Source of the DNA: Laspinema palackyanum D2c
GTDB taxonomy: Bacteria > Cyanobacteriota > Cyanobacteriia > Cyanobacteriales > Laspinemataceae
NCBI RefSeq assembly: GCF_025370875.1
Contig: NZ_JAMXFD010000014.1
Coordinates: 1-64,000 of the forward strand
Direction: 5' to 3'
Length of the DNA stretch: 64,000 nucleotides
Under the pieces are notes generated by a model that worked only from the letters and a program-made list of their open reading frames with translations, was not told the DNA's origin and searched no databases. A program made the translations under genes and the position numbers. This document shows, piece after piece, positions 44,508 through 53,053 of this stretch (positions are counted from its first letter, which is position 1; the number at the start of each line of letters is the position of its first letter).

Positions 44508-45370
44508 GGGGGATTCGAGCCCTTTCCCGGCTGATTTGGGGGAGGATTTCCACCTGGGGGAGGATTATTCAGGTTATTCAGGTGTTGGCCGATTTCCGGC
44601 ATATAAATTAGCTCCGACAGGGTATCATTTAACGCCTTCGGATCCATGAAAATCACCTTAGAGTTAGGACTTTCGCTCAATTTTTCATTTGCATCCACAT
44701 AGCGTTTAGCCAGTAAATATTTCATCACTTCTGTGGTAGTCATCTGCGGTTGCAGCAAGTCTAAAATCAGTTGCACAGACTCCGCAGTTGCTTCTGCATC
44801 AACAATTGTGGCCCGTTTGCGAATCTCGGAAGCCCGTTGCATTTCCATCGATTCTAAAACCGTTTTGGGCGGGTCAAGGTCTTGCACTTCCACTCGCAAC
44901 ACTTTAATTCCCCAACTAAACGTAGCTTCATCTAAACTTTTTAACACCCGTCGATTAATTTCTTCAGTGGAATAAAAAGTTTGCTCTAATTCCATGTGAC
45001 CAATGGTAGAGCGTAAAGTCGTTAAAACCAGGTTTTTAATCGCTAAATTAATATTATTAATTTCATAATAAGCTTTTTGTAAATCCATAATTTTCCAATA
45101 GACCACCGCATCTAATTTAATGGCGACGTTATCTTTGGTAATGGCATTTTGAGGGGGGACATCTAAAACCTGTTCCCGAGTGGTATCTTCTACTACAATA
45201 CTTTCCACATAAGGAAACACAAAATTAGGACCGGGACTCAATTTTCGATTAAATCGGCCCAACCGTTCGACTAAGGCTTCGTTTCCTTCATTAATGACTT
45301 TAACCGCGCTAACGGTATAACCGAGAATGCCAAAAATTAGGGGAACGATGAAGGCAAAAAATGTATTCAT
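44504..45370 (-). CDS. SPFH/stomatin-like membrane protein
   Basis: Protein of 288 residues of the SPFH (band 7) family, forming membrane-bound oligomeric cages. One N-terminal membrane helix (FFAFIVPLIFGILGYTVSAV). Then the SPFH domain: VINEGNEALVERLGRFNRKL, PGPNFVFPYVESIVVEDTTR, EQVLDVPPQNAITKDNVAIK, LDAVVYWKIMDLQKAYYEI. A coiled-coil flotillin-like part follows (ESMEMQRASEIRKRATIVDA, EATAESVQLILDLLQPQMTT). The C-terminus is a Pro/Gly/Asn tail. Such proteins often work with a membrane NfeD protein, which is not adjacent here. Role probably in membrane domain organisation or quality control. Convergent 4 bp overlap with folP. Confidence 0.92.
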   Translation of the reverse strand: MNTFFAFIVPLIFGILGYTVSAVKVINEGNEALVERLGRFNRKLSPGPNFVFPYVESIVVEDTTREQVLDVPPQNAITKDNVAIKLDAVVYWKIMDLQKAYYEINNINLAIKNLVLTTLRSTIGHMELEQTFYSTEEINRRVLKSLDEATFSWGIKVLRVEVQDLDPPKTVLESMEMQRASEIRKRATIVDAEATAESVQLILDLLQPQMTTTEVMKYLLAKRYVDANEKLSESPNSKVIFMDPKALNDTLSELIYMPEIGQHLNNLNNPPPGGNPPPNQPGKGSNPP

Positions 45371-45560
45371 AATTCATGATAACTGCAAAAAATAATCTCG
45401 AAACCGGCTGAAATTTTATCCCCCGCTTAGAGAATCCTTGCCGGAATTTCATTCCTGAACCCAAACCGACTCTTTGGGTTCAGGAATAGTACGCAAAAAT
45501 CTTTTAGAAAGGTATTACCTCTAGTTTAATCGGTTTGTGAAGGTTCAGCATCCGTAGAAG

Positions 45561-45594
45561 GGCGATCGCATCATGAGTTGAAGATGCGATCGCC
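45561..45594 (-). terminator. Hairpin terminator with HIP1 arms
   Basis: GGCGATCGCATC and GATGCGATCGCC pair perfectly over 12 bp with a 10-base loop. It is 12 bp after the stop of the minus-strand hydrolase; the T tract is poor (CCCTTCT), so efficiency is uncertain. Confidence 0.5.
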
Positions 45595-45606
45595 TTTACC
45601 CATGCC

Positions 45607-47316
45607 TCAATCCAACCGCCCGAGGGCCGCTTCACTGGTTGCCAACCACCGCGCCAAGCGCGTGGGAAGGGTTTCATTCAGGCGCAGGGCTGTTTCTTCC
45701 GTTCCCAGGGATTGGGCGTAGGCAGCGCTTAAAAATGGGGCATAAGTGCTCGCTTCCGGGGTCTGCTGTTTGACAAATGCCAAGGTGACCCCGCGCAGTA
45801 ATTGCCGCAGGTTTTCCGTCTGTTCCCGAGTGGGGTCATCGGGTAAGGCGGTTTGACGTTCTAACAAACTGGGATAGTCGGGGTCGGTGACGCTAAAATG
45901 AGTCCCCCCGATCGCCGTGAGGAGATATTTCGGGTTTCCCAGTTGGGTAAAGGGTCGCAATTGATGGGTAACCGCAGGGGCCCAAGCATCGTCACTCCCT
46001 GCCACTAACAGAATCGGAATTTCAATTTTACTCAGTCCTTTTTCCCCGAATAAACTCCCAATATTGGGATTGAGGGCGACTGCCTGTTTAATCCTGCGAT
46101 CGCGCAAGGTGATTTGATTTCCCGGTAATTCGGTGGCGGAACATTGCAATAAATCCGCAGGCGATCGGCCTAATTTACGACCCTCGCTACAAAAGTCTCG
46201 CAACTCGTTTAAATTTAACTCGCCTCCCGCTACCGCTAATGCTGCATATCCGCCTAAAGAATGTCCAATAATTACCGTTTCTTGGGTGTTTAATTTCCCC
46301 GTGAGAGAACCCGGTTGACGATTCATTTCGGCGAGTTCATCCAGCACGAAACTGATATCTTTGGGGAGTTCTAAGAAGACGGAAGCGGGGATTAAATTAG
46401 TTGGATCTAAGGTAACCGGGAGATTTTCAACCGATGCCTCATTAATGTCAGGATGTTCAATGGCAACGACGGTGATGCCGTGGGAGGCGAGATGTTGAGA
46501 TAAATAGTTCAATAAGAAGCGATCGGACCCTAATCCGTGGGAAAGAACGGCTAGAGGTCCTTGAGGATTGGTCCCAAAATAAAGTTCAGCAGTAATCTCT
46601 CGATTGCGTTGGCGATCGCGAAAGGTGAGGGTTTGCTGAGAAACCATTTGCGAACCGGGTAAGGCGGGGTCGAAACTAGAGTAAAAGGGTTCGGTTTCGA
46701 GTTCTAGGTCACTTTCTAAGCGCGATCGCAAAATTTGCCCTTCTAAATAGGGAAGATTCAGCCGAGATGCGACGCCAATAGCGGAGGTGGCATCAAAGAC
46801 AATATTATCCCCGGGTAAGGCTTTTAAAATGCCTAATAAACTCAAACCATTGCCTTGGGTGGCAACGAGTTTAATGGCATCTTTAATTTGCTCAATGGTG
46901 CTATCAGGAACGAGTAAGAAAATAGCGCGAACAAAGCGGTTTCCTTGGGGAGATTTGATAAGGCGATCCAGGGCGCGATCGCCAATGTCGGGGTCAATTT
47001 CCACCCGTTGCGCCAACACCTCTTGCAATCCGGCAGGTAAAAAGGGACCTATGGGGGCGAGGTTGCCGGGAAGTTTGCCGGTTCTGGCATACTGTTCTAA
47101 ATCAGAAATGGCGATCGAGCCTTGCCAAGGACCGAGACGAAAGGTCAAACTTTCAGCCGCCAGAGTCGCCACATTTGCACCCGATGCGACTGCCAGCATT
47201 GCAGCAATCAGGGGTGCGATCGCCCGGTGATGCCACCGTCTAAACCGGCGATTAAGCCCAAAATTTACCGAGAATTTTCCTGATGAATCCCAGCCGATTA
47301 TTTGAGTACGTTTCAC
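45607..47316 (-). CDS. Secreted alpha/beta hydrolase with DUF1400 N-terminal domain
   Basis: Protein of 569 residues. Signal-like start (IAPLIAAMLAVASGANVATL after basic residues), then the cyanobacterial DUF1400 domain (about 55-190; LTFRLGPWQGSIAISDLEQY, ARTGKLPGNLAPIGPFLP, VPDSTIEQIKDAIKLVATQG). The hydrolase domain has the oxyanion region AVLSHGLGSDRFLLNYLSQH and nucleophile Ser in VIIGHSLGGYAALAVAGG. The acid is probably Asp in LLVAGSDDAWAPAVTHQL, and the His lies in AIGGTHFSVTDPDYP. Similar to platelet-activating-factor acetylhydrolase or dienelactone-hydrolase-like esterases; substrate unknown. Starts with GTG. The last helix may be a surface tail (ALRLNETLPTRLARWLAT). Confidence 0.85.
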   Translation of the reverse strand: MKRTQIIGWDSSGKFSVNFGLNRRFRRWHHRAIAPLIAAMLAVASGANVATLAAESLTFRLGPWQGSIAISDLEQYARTGKLPGNLAPIGPFLPAGLQEVLAQRVEIDPDIGDRALDRLIKSPQGNRFVRAIFLLVPDSTIEQIKDAIKLVATQGNGLSLLGILKALPGDNIVFDATSAIGVASRLNLPYLEGQILRSRLESDLELETEPFYSSFDPALPGSQMVSQQTLTFRDRQRNREITAELYFGTNPQGPLAVLSHGLGSDRFLLNYLSQHLASHGITVVAIEHPDINEASVENLPVTLDPTNLIPASVFLELPKDISFVLDELAEMNRQPGSLTGKLNTQETVIIGHSLGGYAALAVAGGELNLNELRDFCSEGRKLGRSPADLLQCSATELPGNQITLRDRRIKQAVALNPNIGSLFGEKGLSKIEIPILLVAGSDDAWAPAVTHQLRPFTQLGNPKYLLTAIGGTHFSVTDPDYPSLLERQTALPDDPTREQTENLRQLLRGVTLAFVKQQTPEASTYAPFLSAAYAQSLGTEETALRLNETLPTRLARWLATSEAALGRLD

Positions 47317-47719
47317 AAGTTTTACCCTCTCAATTACGAGCGATCGTCAATGGGATTGAATCCCCCCAATCCACAGGTGTTCCCGACTCCATAACCTCAG
47401 TCTAACGTACAACACCCTGCCCTCAAAAGGGTCCCTCGGTTGCTGCGGGTAATTCCTAACTTTTCAATCTAAGTTTAACTAGCACATAAAAATATTTAAT
47501 AGGTTTTAAAAAATAATGATGATAAAATAAACAAGAATAAATTTAAACCCAAAAACCCAACCCTAGAGGGTACTCTAGTTGTACCGTACCTTGGAGGAGT
47601 GCGAGCATCTTGCTCGCTATTTTTGAAGAAAGCGAGCAAGATGCTCGCACTCCTTCAATATCTGTTATTCCTAAGTTTAAAAGCCGTTATATGTCCAATC
47701 CACCCTTGTTTCACTGCCG
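47317..47719. other. AT-rich gap with family E repeat
   Basis: 403 bp without a gene. The part 47480-47560 is strongly A/T rich (TAAAAAATAATGATGATAAA); a family E palindrome follows at 47596-47653. The DUF2887 gene starts at 47720. Confidence 0.5.
47596..47653. repeat. Palindromic element, family E, copy 2
   Basis: GGAGTGCGAGCATCTTGCTC, GCT, then AGCGAGCAAGATGCTCGCAC TCC: an almost perfect 24 bp stem around an A/T loop. Confidence 0.9.
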
Positions 47720-48517
47720 ATGAGAACCGACACAATTTTTTATACCATATTCCAAAAATATCCCTCTATCTTCTTTGAATTACTCCATCGTCCGATTGAA
47801 GAAGCCAGTGCTTATGATTTCACCTCCATTGAAGTCAAACAATTGGCTTTTCGGATTGATGGGGTATTCATGCCCACCGATGAGGAACCCAACCGACCCT
47901 TTTACCTCACCGAAGTGCAATTTCAACCCGATGATGAGCTTTACTATCGGATTTTTGCGGAACTCTTTATCTACCTGCGGCAATACAAACCGGCAAATCC
48001 CTGGCAAGTCGTCATCATTTACCCCAATCGGCGCATCGAGCCCAAAGACCAGTTACAATTTCAAGAACTGCTCAACTGCGATCGGGTCACCCGCATCTAC
48101 CTGGAGGAACTCGAACCGGCAGGGGAAAGCACATTAGGTCTCGGAGTTGTTAAACTAATCGTAGAACCGGAAACGGCTGCGGTAGAAACAGCCAAACGCC
48201 TAATCGCCCAAGCCGCGATCGAACTCATCAATCCCAACCACCAACGGGACCTCATCGAACTCATTGAAACCATCATTATTTACAAGCTAACCACCAAAAG
48301 TCGAGAGGAGATAGCCGCTATGTTAGAACTAGGAAGTTGGAAAGACAATCGCTTCTATCAAGAAAGCGTTGCAGAGGGTCAGATGCAGGCCAGAATTAAG
48401 GCTGTTAAACCTTTAATGCGTCATGGCTTAAGTTTAGAAGCTATTGCTGAATCGTTAGAATTGCCACTAAATTTAGTTCGGGAAGCTGCCGAAGATAGCA
48501 ATAGTCCGGAGAATTAA
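47720..48517 (+). CDS. DUF2887 (Rpn-like PD-(D/E)XK) protein
   Basis: Protein of 265 residues related to Rpn/PD-(D/E)XK nuclease-like proteins, abundant in cyanobacteria. Start MRTDTIFYTIFQKYPSIFFE, then LLHRPIEEASAYDFTSIEVK. Probable catalytic residues are Asp in FRIDGVFMP and Glu/Gln in YLTEVQFQPDDELYYRIFAE, followed by LFIYLRQYKPANPWQVVIIY and IYLEELEPAGESTLGLGVVK. The C-terminal tail (LELGSWKDNRFYQESVAEGQ, LSLEAIAESLELPLNLVREA) is a recruitment-like helical module found again in the short gene at 48758. Role unknown; related proteins promote RecA-independent recombination. Confidence 0.85.
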   Translation: MRTDTIFYTIFQKYPSIFFELLHRPIEEASAYDFTSIEVKQLAFRIDGVFMPTDEEPNRPFYLTEVQFQPDDELYYRIFAELFIYLRQYKPANPWQVVIIYPNRRIEPKDQLQFQELLNCDRVTRIYLEELEPAGESTLGLGVVKLIVEPETAAVETAKRLIAQAAIELINPNHQRDLIELIETIIIYKLTTKSREEIAAMLELGSWKDNRFYQESVAEGQMQARIKAVKPLMRHGLSLEAIAESLELPLNLVREAAEDSNSPEN

Positions 48518-48646
48518 CCCCACTCAATGCCGGGAGAAATCCGTAGGGTCACATAAACCACTCGACCCCCTCCAATCCATGACCCCTCTGTTGTCATGCC
48601 TGCATCATTAACAGGACTTCCGCCTATTTTGAGAACCCCTTATAAA

Positions 48647-48676
48647 TGTAGAAGCGATTCGCGAATCGCCTCTACA
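48647..48676. repeat. Short palindrome, family F, copy 3
   Basis: TGTAGAAGCGATTCG with CGAATCGCCTCTACA: 30 bp palindrome with one mismatch, between the DUF2887 gene and its tail duplicate. Confidence 0.85.
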
Positions 48677-48757
48677 TTTAGGGGTAAAGTGTAAGTCCTC
48701 ATGCAATGAATCGAGGGGGTTTTATCCCAGATTTAAGGTTAAAAGGAGATATCCCCC

Positions 48758-48979
48758 ATGTTTGAACTAGGAAGTTGGAAAGACAATCGCTCCTATCAAG
48801 AATGTTTTGCAGAAGGCTGGATTGAAGGTTGGTTTGACGGGTGGAAGCAAGGCCAGATTGTGTTGATCAAACACTTGATTCGGAAAGGGGTCAGTTTAGA
48901 AGAGATTGCCCAGACGGTGGAATTGCCGTTAGAGTTAGTTGAGAAAGTAACCCTGTTGACGAAGGGGAAGGAAGATTAA
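48758..48979 (+). CDS. Free C-terminal tail of a DUF2887 protein
   Basis: 73 residues homologous to the last third of the upstream DUF2887 protein: FELGSWKDNRSYQECFAEGW (compare LELGSWKDNRFYQESVAEGQ) and VSLEEIAQTVELPLELVEKV (compare LSLEAIAESLELPLNLVREA). The nuclease core is missing. Between the shared parts is an unusual tryptophan/glycine run, EGWIEGWFDGWKQGQ. The ATG is preceded by AAGGAGATATCCCCC, a strong ribosome site, so it may be expressed as a stand-alone peptide rather than being a dead fragment. Likely left by duplication and deletion. Confidence 0.55.
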   Translation: MFELGSWKDNRSYQECFAEGWIEGWFDGWKQGQIVLIKHLIRKGVSLEEIAQTVELPLELVEKVTLLTKGKED

Positions 48980-49048
48980 ATCTATTGTTTCATCACCGGC
49001 TGATGTTTGAATTTAAGCCAGTGATGGGATGAGTTTTCCGGGTTCTCT

Positions 49049-51913
49049 TTAACTCTGGAGATCTCTAAGATCCCACAAGCGCACTACACCATCACGACCT
49101 GCGGAGGCGAGATATTTGCGATCGGCACTGAAGGCTACGCTCTTCACCCAGCCGGTATGTCCAGAGAGTTGGCGCAGTTCCCTTCCCGTAGCCGTATCCC
49201 ATAACTGCACAGTATTATCCGAACTTCCAGAAGCGAGGAATTTGCCATCGGGACTAAAGGCGACGCTATTCACCTCGCTTGTATGCCCCTTCAGTTGGCG
49301 CAGTCCCCTTCCCGTAGCCGTATCCCATAACTGTACGGTATTCCCACAACCCCCAGAAGCTAGGAATTTGCCATCGGGACTAAAGGCCAAGCTATTTTTA
49401 ATCAAGCTAATATCTCCATAGAATTGGCGTAGTACCCTTCCCGTAGCCGTATCCCACAGCCGCCCGGTATAATCCCCACTCCCAGAAGCGAGGAATTTGC
49501 CATCAACACTGAAGGCTACGCTTTCCACCGAGTAGGTATCTCCACAGAGTTGGCGCAGTTCCCTTCCCGTAGCCGTATCCCACAGCCGCACGGTCTTATC
49601 CGAACTTCCAGAAGCGAGGAATTTGCCATCAAGACTGAAGGCTACACTATTCACCCAGCCGGTATGTCCAGAGAGTTGGCGCAGTTTCCTTCCCGTAGCC
49701 GTATCCCATAACTGCACAGTATTATCCGAACTCCCAGAAGCCAGGAATTTGCCATCAGGACTGAAGGCCACGCTATTCACCCGGGCCTTATGTCCAGAGA
49801 GTTGGAGCAGTTCCCTTCCCGTAGCTGTATCCCACAAACGCACGGTATAATCCCCATTCCCAGAAGCGAGGAATTTGCCATCAAGACTGAAGGCTACGCT
49901 ATTCACCCAGCCGGTATGTCCAGAGAGTTGGCGCAGGTCCCTTCCCGTAGCCGGATCCCACAGCCGCACGGTATTATCCCCACTCCCAGAAACCAGGAAT
50001 TTGCTATCGGGACTGAAGGCCACGCTATTCACCCGGCTGCTATGTCCGTAGAGTTGGCGCAGGTCCCTTCCCGTAGCCGAATCCCACAGCCGCACGGTAT
50101 AATTTCCACTCCCAGAAGCGAGGAATTTGCCATCGAGACTGAAGGCCACGCTATATACTGAGGAGGTATGTCCACAGAGTTGATGCAGTTCCCTTCCCGT
50201 AGCCGGATCCCACAGCCGCACAGTATTATCCGAACTCCCAGAAGCGAGGAATTTGGCATCGGGACTAAAAGCAACGCTATATACCGAGCAGGTATGTCCA
50301 CAGAGTTGAAGCAGTTCTCTTCCCGTAGCCGGATCCCACAGCCGCACGGTTTTATCATGACTCCCAGAAGCGAGGAATTTACCATCGGGACTGAAGGCCA
50401 CGCTATACACCAAGCGGGTATGTCCAGAGAGTTGAAGCAGTTCTCTTCCCATAGCCGTATCCCAGAGCCGCACAGTATTATCCGAACTCCCAGAAGCGAG
50501 GAATTTGGCATCGGGACTGAAGGCCACGCTTTTCACTTTATGAGTATCTCCCTTAAGTTGACGTAGGAATTGCCCCGTCGTTAAATCCCAGAGGTAAATA
50601 GCTTGTTCCCCCCCTAAAGCTAACAGTTTTCCGTCCCGACTCACGGCACTCGAATTACCATAGGAGTCTATAACAGTAGTAGGGCAGTCGATTTCCCAGA
50701 GTGTCTCCCCACTACTCAGATTAAACAATGCCCCGCCACCCCCGGCACAGACAACCGCCAATTCCTGATTCAGCAGGATTACATTTTTAATTGTTCCACG
50801 CCCAAAACGCCGCACCATGCCCTGTGCTTGCAGCTCGGGCAAGATAAAATAGCCGCGTAGATCTACTGCGCCTTTGCCTGTACCTGATGTACTTGTTGGT
50901 TGGGGCTTTAAAACTGAGGGTGAAAGCTGACTTTTGGGGAGTGGGTGTTTTGTAGCAGAAATATTTGGAGAGCTATTTACCTGAGATGCCCCTGTTTTCC
51001 ACCACTCATTGATATGGTTAGGTCGCTGATTTTTCTGTAGCGGTAAGGCAGAAGCGACTAAACTCTGCCAGGGTTCCTCTAATTGGGGTTCCCAGGGTTC
51101 TCCGATGAGGCGACTCAAAGCAGGGGGCGGTAGGGTCCCGGTAAGCATTTGATGTAAGAGCATCCCCAGTTCAAAAATATCGCTTTCTGGCCCGATCGCC
51201 TGGTTGCCAATCAGTTCCGGTGGGGCATAATCCGGTGTAAATGCTCGGGTACTCCGGGTGGGCCCGATCGCGGCGCTTTCTTGTTTAGCTGCCCCAAAAT
51301 CGATTAAGACGATTCGCCCTTCTGGGGTTAGGAGAATATTGTCCGGTTTGAGGTCGAGATGATAGACTCCAGATTGATGAGTTACCACTAAGGCACTCAC
51401 TAAAGCGGTCATGATTTCCCTAACTCGTTGCGGGTCTAATTTTTTCCCGGGCTGCTCGTCCAACTCTTGCCCTAGGGTTTTTCCCGATAACAGTTCCATC
51501 ACCAAATAGGCGGTGTTTCTTTCTTGAAATAAGTCTTGCACTCGCACTAAACTGGGATGATTCAGTTTGGCTAAAATCTGCCCTTCTCGCAAAAATCGCG
51601 TTAACCAACGCTGATACATTTCTGTTTTGTTTTGGGGGACGGTTAATCCCCCATTGTTGCTGTGGCGATGGGCGAGTTCTTGGGGATAGTATTCTTTGAT
51701 GGCGACGGGTTGTTCTAAGCCAATATGATGCGCGAGATAGGTGATGCCAAATCCACCGCGTCCTAGGGCATATTCGATTTCGTAGGTGTCGGCTTTTAAG
51801 CGGGTCTTTTCCGGGAGGAGGTTTTGCTGGAGTGCGGGGAAGTGAGCGCCGCATTTGGGGCAATATTGATGGGTTGACGGGATGCCGTCGGCATGACAGT
51901 TTAAACAACGCAT
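49049..51913 (-). CDS. Serine/threonine protein kinase with WD40 propellers
   Basis: 954 residues. I start at MRCLNCHADGIPSTHQ (51913); a GTG 18 bp upstream would add six residues. A zinc ribbon (CLNC…CPKC) opens it, as in many cyanobacterial kinases. The kinase domain has the glycine loop ALGRGGFGITYLAHH, Lys in VAIKEYYPQE, catalytic loop HLDLKPDNILL (HLD rather than HRD), DFG in LIDFGAAKQ and APE-like DYAPPELIG. A linker of about 70 residues follows, then about 14 WD40 units of 42 residues (VNSVAFSPDGKFLASGSSDN, TVRLWDTATGRELRQL). Fourteen units fit two seven-bladed propellers. The kinase phosphorylates unknown partners; the missing HRD Arg implies no activation-loop phosphorylation switch. 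Confidence 0.93.
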   Translation of the reverse strand: MRCLNCHADGIPSTHQYCPKCGAHFPALQQNLLPEKTRLKADTYEIEYALGRGGFGITYLAHHIGLEQPVAIKEYYPQELAHRHSNNGGLTVPQNKTEMYQRWLTRFLREGQILAKLNHPSLVRVQDLFQERNTAYLVMELLSGKTLGQELDEQPGKKLDPQRVREIMTALVSALVVTHQSGVYHLDLKPDNILLTPEGRIVLIDFGAAKQESAAIGPTRSTRAFTPDYAPPELIGNQAIGPESDIFELGMLLHQMLTGTLPPPALSRLIGEPWEPQLEEPWQSLVASALPLQKNQRPNHINEWWKTGASQVNSSPNISATKHPLPKSQLSPSVLKPQPTSTSGTGKGAVDLRGYFILPELQAQGMVRRFGRGTIKNVILLNQELAVVCAGGGGALFNLSSGETLWEIDCPTTVIDSYGNSSAVSRDGKLLALGGEQAIYLWDLTTGQFLRQLKGDTHKVKSVAFSPDAKFLASGSSDNTVRLWDTAMGRELLQLSGHTRLVYSVAFSPDGKFLASGSHDKTVRLWDPATGRELLQLCGHTCSVYSVAFSPDAKFLASGSSDNTVRLWDPATGRELHQLCGHTSSVYSVAFSLDGKFLASGSGNYTVRLWDSATGRDLRQLYGHSSRVNSVAFSPDSKFLVSGSGDNTVRLWDPATGRDLRQLSGHTGWVNSVAFSLDGKFLASGNGDYTVRLWDTATGRELLQLSGHKARVNSVAFSPDGKFLASGSSDNTVQLWDTATGRKLRQLSGHTGWVNSVAFSLDGKFLASGSSDKTVRLWDTATGRELRQLCGDTYSVESVAFSVDGKFLASGSGDYTGRLWDTATGRVLRQFYGDISLIKNSLAFSPDGKFLASGGCGNTVQLWDTATGRGLRQLKGHTSEVNSVAFSPDGKFLASGSSDNTVQLWDTATGRELRQLSGHTGWVKSVAFSADRKYLASAGRDGVVRLWDLRDLQS
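49050..50560 (-). repeat. Tandem 126-bp repeats encoding WD40 units
   Basis: About twelve strongly similar direct copies of a 126 bp unit; unit 9 is a few codons longer (GDISLIKNSLAFS). DNA similarity between units is high, pointing to recent expansion or conversion. Confidence 0.8.
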
Positions 51914-52076
51914 GAGCCTATATGTCCACACCTACTCCGATTTTAATAATTTATCATGAAAGGGTGAGGGGTTTAATAAATTTTTGTAACGGTTTGGGGC
52001 TAGGGGTGGCAGGGTGCGAGCGATCGCCTCTTAATACTCTTAATACAATTTCTACAGTTATTCGCGCACATTCTTG

Positions 52077-52133
52077 GGAGTGCGAGCATCTTGCTCGCTA
52101 TTGTTAAAAAAGCGAGCAAGATGCTCGTACTCC
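52077..52133. repeat. Palindromic element, family E, copy 3
   Basis: GGAGTGCGAGCATCTTGCTC GCT…AGCGAGCAAGATGCTCGTAC TCC; one mismatch in the stem (GTAC for GCAC). Confidence 0.88.
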
Positions 52134-52159
52134 TTACAGCCTTTGACCGTTGAATGATG

Positions 52160-52639
52160 TTAACCTTCCTCGATGACGGCGGAGATTTCCGTTGCCATAT
52201 TGATTAGAAATGCAGCGGAATCAGGTTTTCCATTTTCGGTTAGCATTTGAGCAATTTGGGCCAAAACTTGTACAAATCCTCGGTCTACTAAATCAGAATT
52301 ATTATCTAAAAGTAGGGCGACATCTTCCCCACGTTCACAGGCTAAGATTCCTTCAATGAGTTGAATATAAGCTTGGGTCCGATCGCTGCGATCGGGGTTC
52401 ATCATTTCTGTCGCTTGTCCAAAGGCGAGTTGTAACTGTTGGGCTAAATCCCCTAAAAAACTAGCCGCGTCTTCTTCCCCTTCTTTTTCTGCTCGGGCGG
52501 CTGCTTGTTCTAAAATGTAGATAAATTGAGCATCAACTAAATCTTCATTCTGTCGGAGAATCTCGACTTCTTCTCCTTCGGGACAATCTAATAATTTTTG
52601 AATGAGTTGGATATAAGCCCTGATCCGGTTATCAGTCAT
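52160..52639 (-). CDS. Two-repeat helical protein of unknown function
   Basis: 159 residues made of two similar halves: RAYIQLIQKLLDCPEGEEVE, ILRQNEDLVDAQFIYILEQA, AARAEKEGEEDAASFLGDLA versus QAYIQLIEGILACERGEDVA, LLLDNNSDLVDRGFVQVLAQ, IAQMLTENGKPDSAAFLINM. The pattern (IQLIxxLLxCxxGEExxIL…NxxLVDxGFVQ) resembles an N-terminal module I recall from cyanobacterial TPR/CHAT proteins, from memory and not searchable here. Acidic and all helical, no membrane part, no catalytic motif. Stop codon 20 bp beyond the family E repeat. It may be an adaptor for such proteins; the kinase gene upstream in the map is transcribed in the same direction but 230 bp away. Confidence 0.6.
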   Translation of the reverse strand: MTDNRIRAYIQLIQKLLDCPEGEEVEILRQNEDLVDAQFIYILEQAAARAEKEGEEDAASFLGDLAQQLQLAFGQATEMMNPDRSDRTQAYIQLIEGILACERGEDVALLLDNNSDLVDRGFVQVLAQIAQMLTENGKPDSAAFLINMATEISAVIEEG

Positions 52640-52817
52640 CGGGTTTTTTTATGATTTTACTCTTTTTATGGTAGGGCAAAATTGACCCCAACTGGTGAGG
52701 AATGTTAAGGGAAGCAGTAGAGTTTGATTTGGATGGGGGATTAACGACTGAAGTCGTTACTAAGAACGAAGAAGAACGACTGATCCTAAGTCCAGCGCTT
52801 AAAAGTTTAGTTTCTCT

Positions 52818-52873
52818 TTAGCCCGCGTAGGCGGGCTTTGTTCCTGTAGCCCCAGCGTTTACGGTGTGGGCTT
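52818..52873. repeat. Interspersed repeat, family A, copy 7
   Basis: TTTAGCCCGCGTAGGCGGGC TTTGTTCCTGTAGCCCCAGC GTTTACGGTGTGGGCTTCTC; the second hairpin is degenerate. A family C half-hairpin (AACGACTGAAGTCGTTACT) lies 75 bp to the left at 52744. Confidence 0.7.
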
Positions 52874-52891
52874 CTCTTGAGGATTAATCAA

Positions 52892-52978
52892 CGGAGAGGG
52901 GGAGATTCGAACTCCCGGAACCCTTGCGGATTCATCTGATTTCAAGTCAGACGCAATCGACCACTCTGCCACCTCTCC
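52892..52978 (-). tRNA. tRNA-Ser (anticodon TGA)
   Basis: On the minus strand, GGAGAGGT starts the acceptor and CCTCTCC plus discriminator G ends it. The anticodon loop CTTGAAA in stem TCTGA/TCAGA gives TGA, decoding UCA. A long variable arm is present. It shares acceptor sequence with the tRNA-Ser(CGA) at 4093. Confidence 0.95.
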
Positions 52979-53053
52979 AGTGCGGCTCTGTTTTATCTTA
53001 CCCCGAGTTGTCTGGAATTGAAAGAGTCAATTTGGGAAAAAATCCGATCGCCT

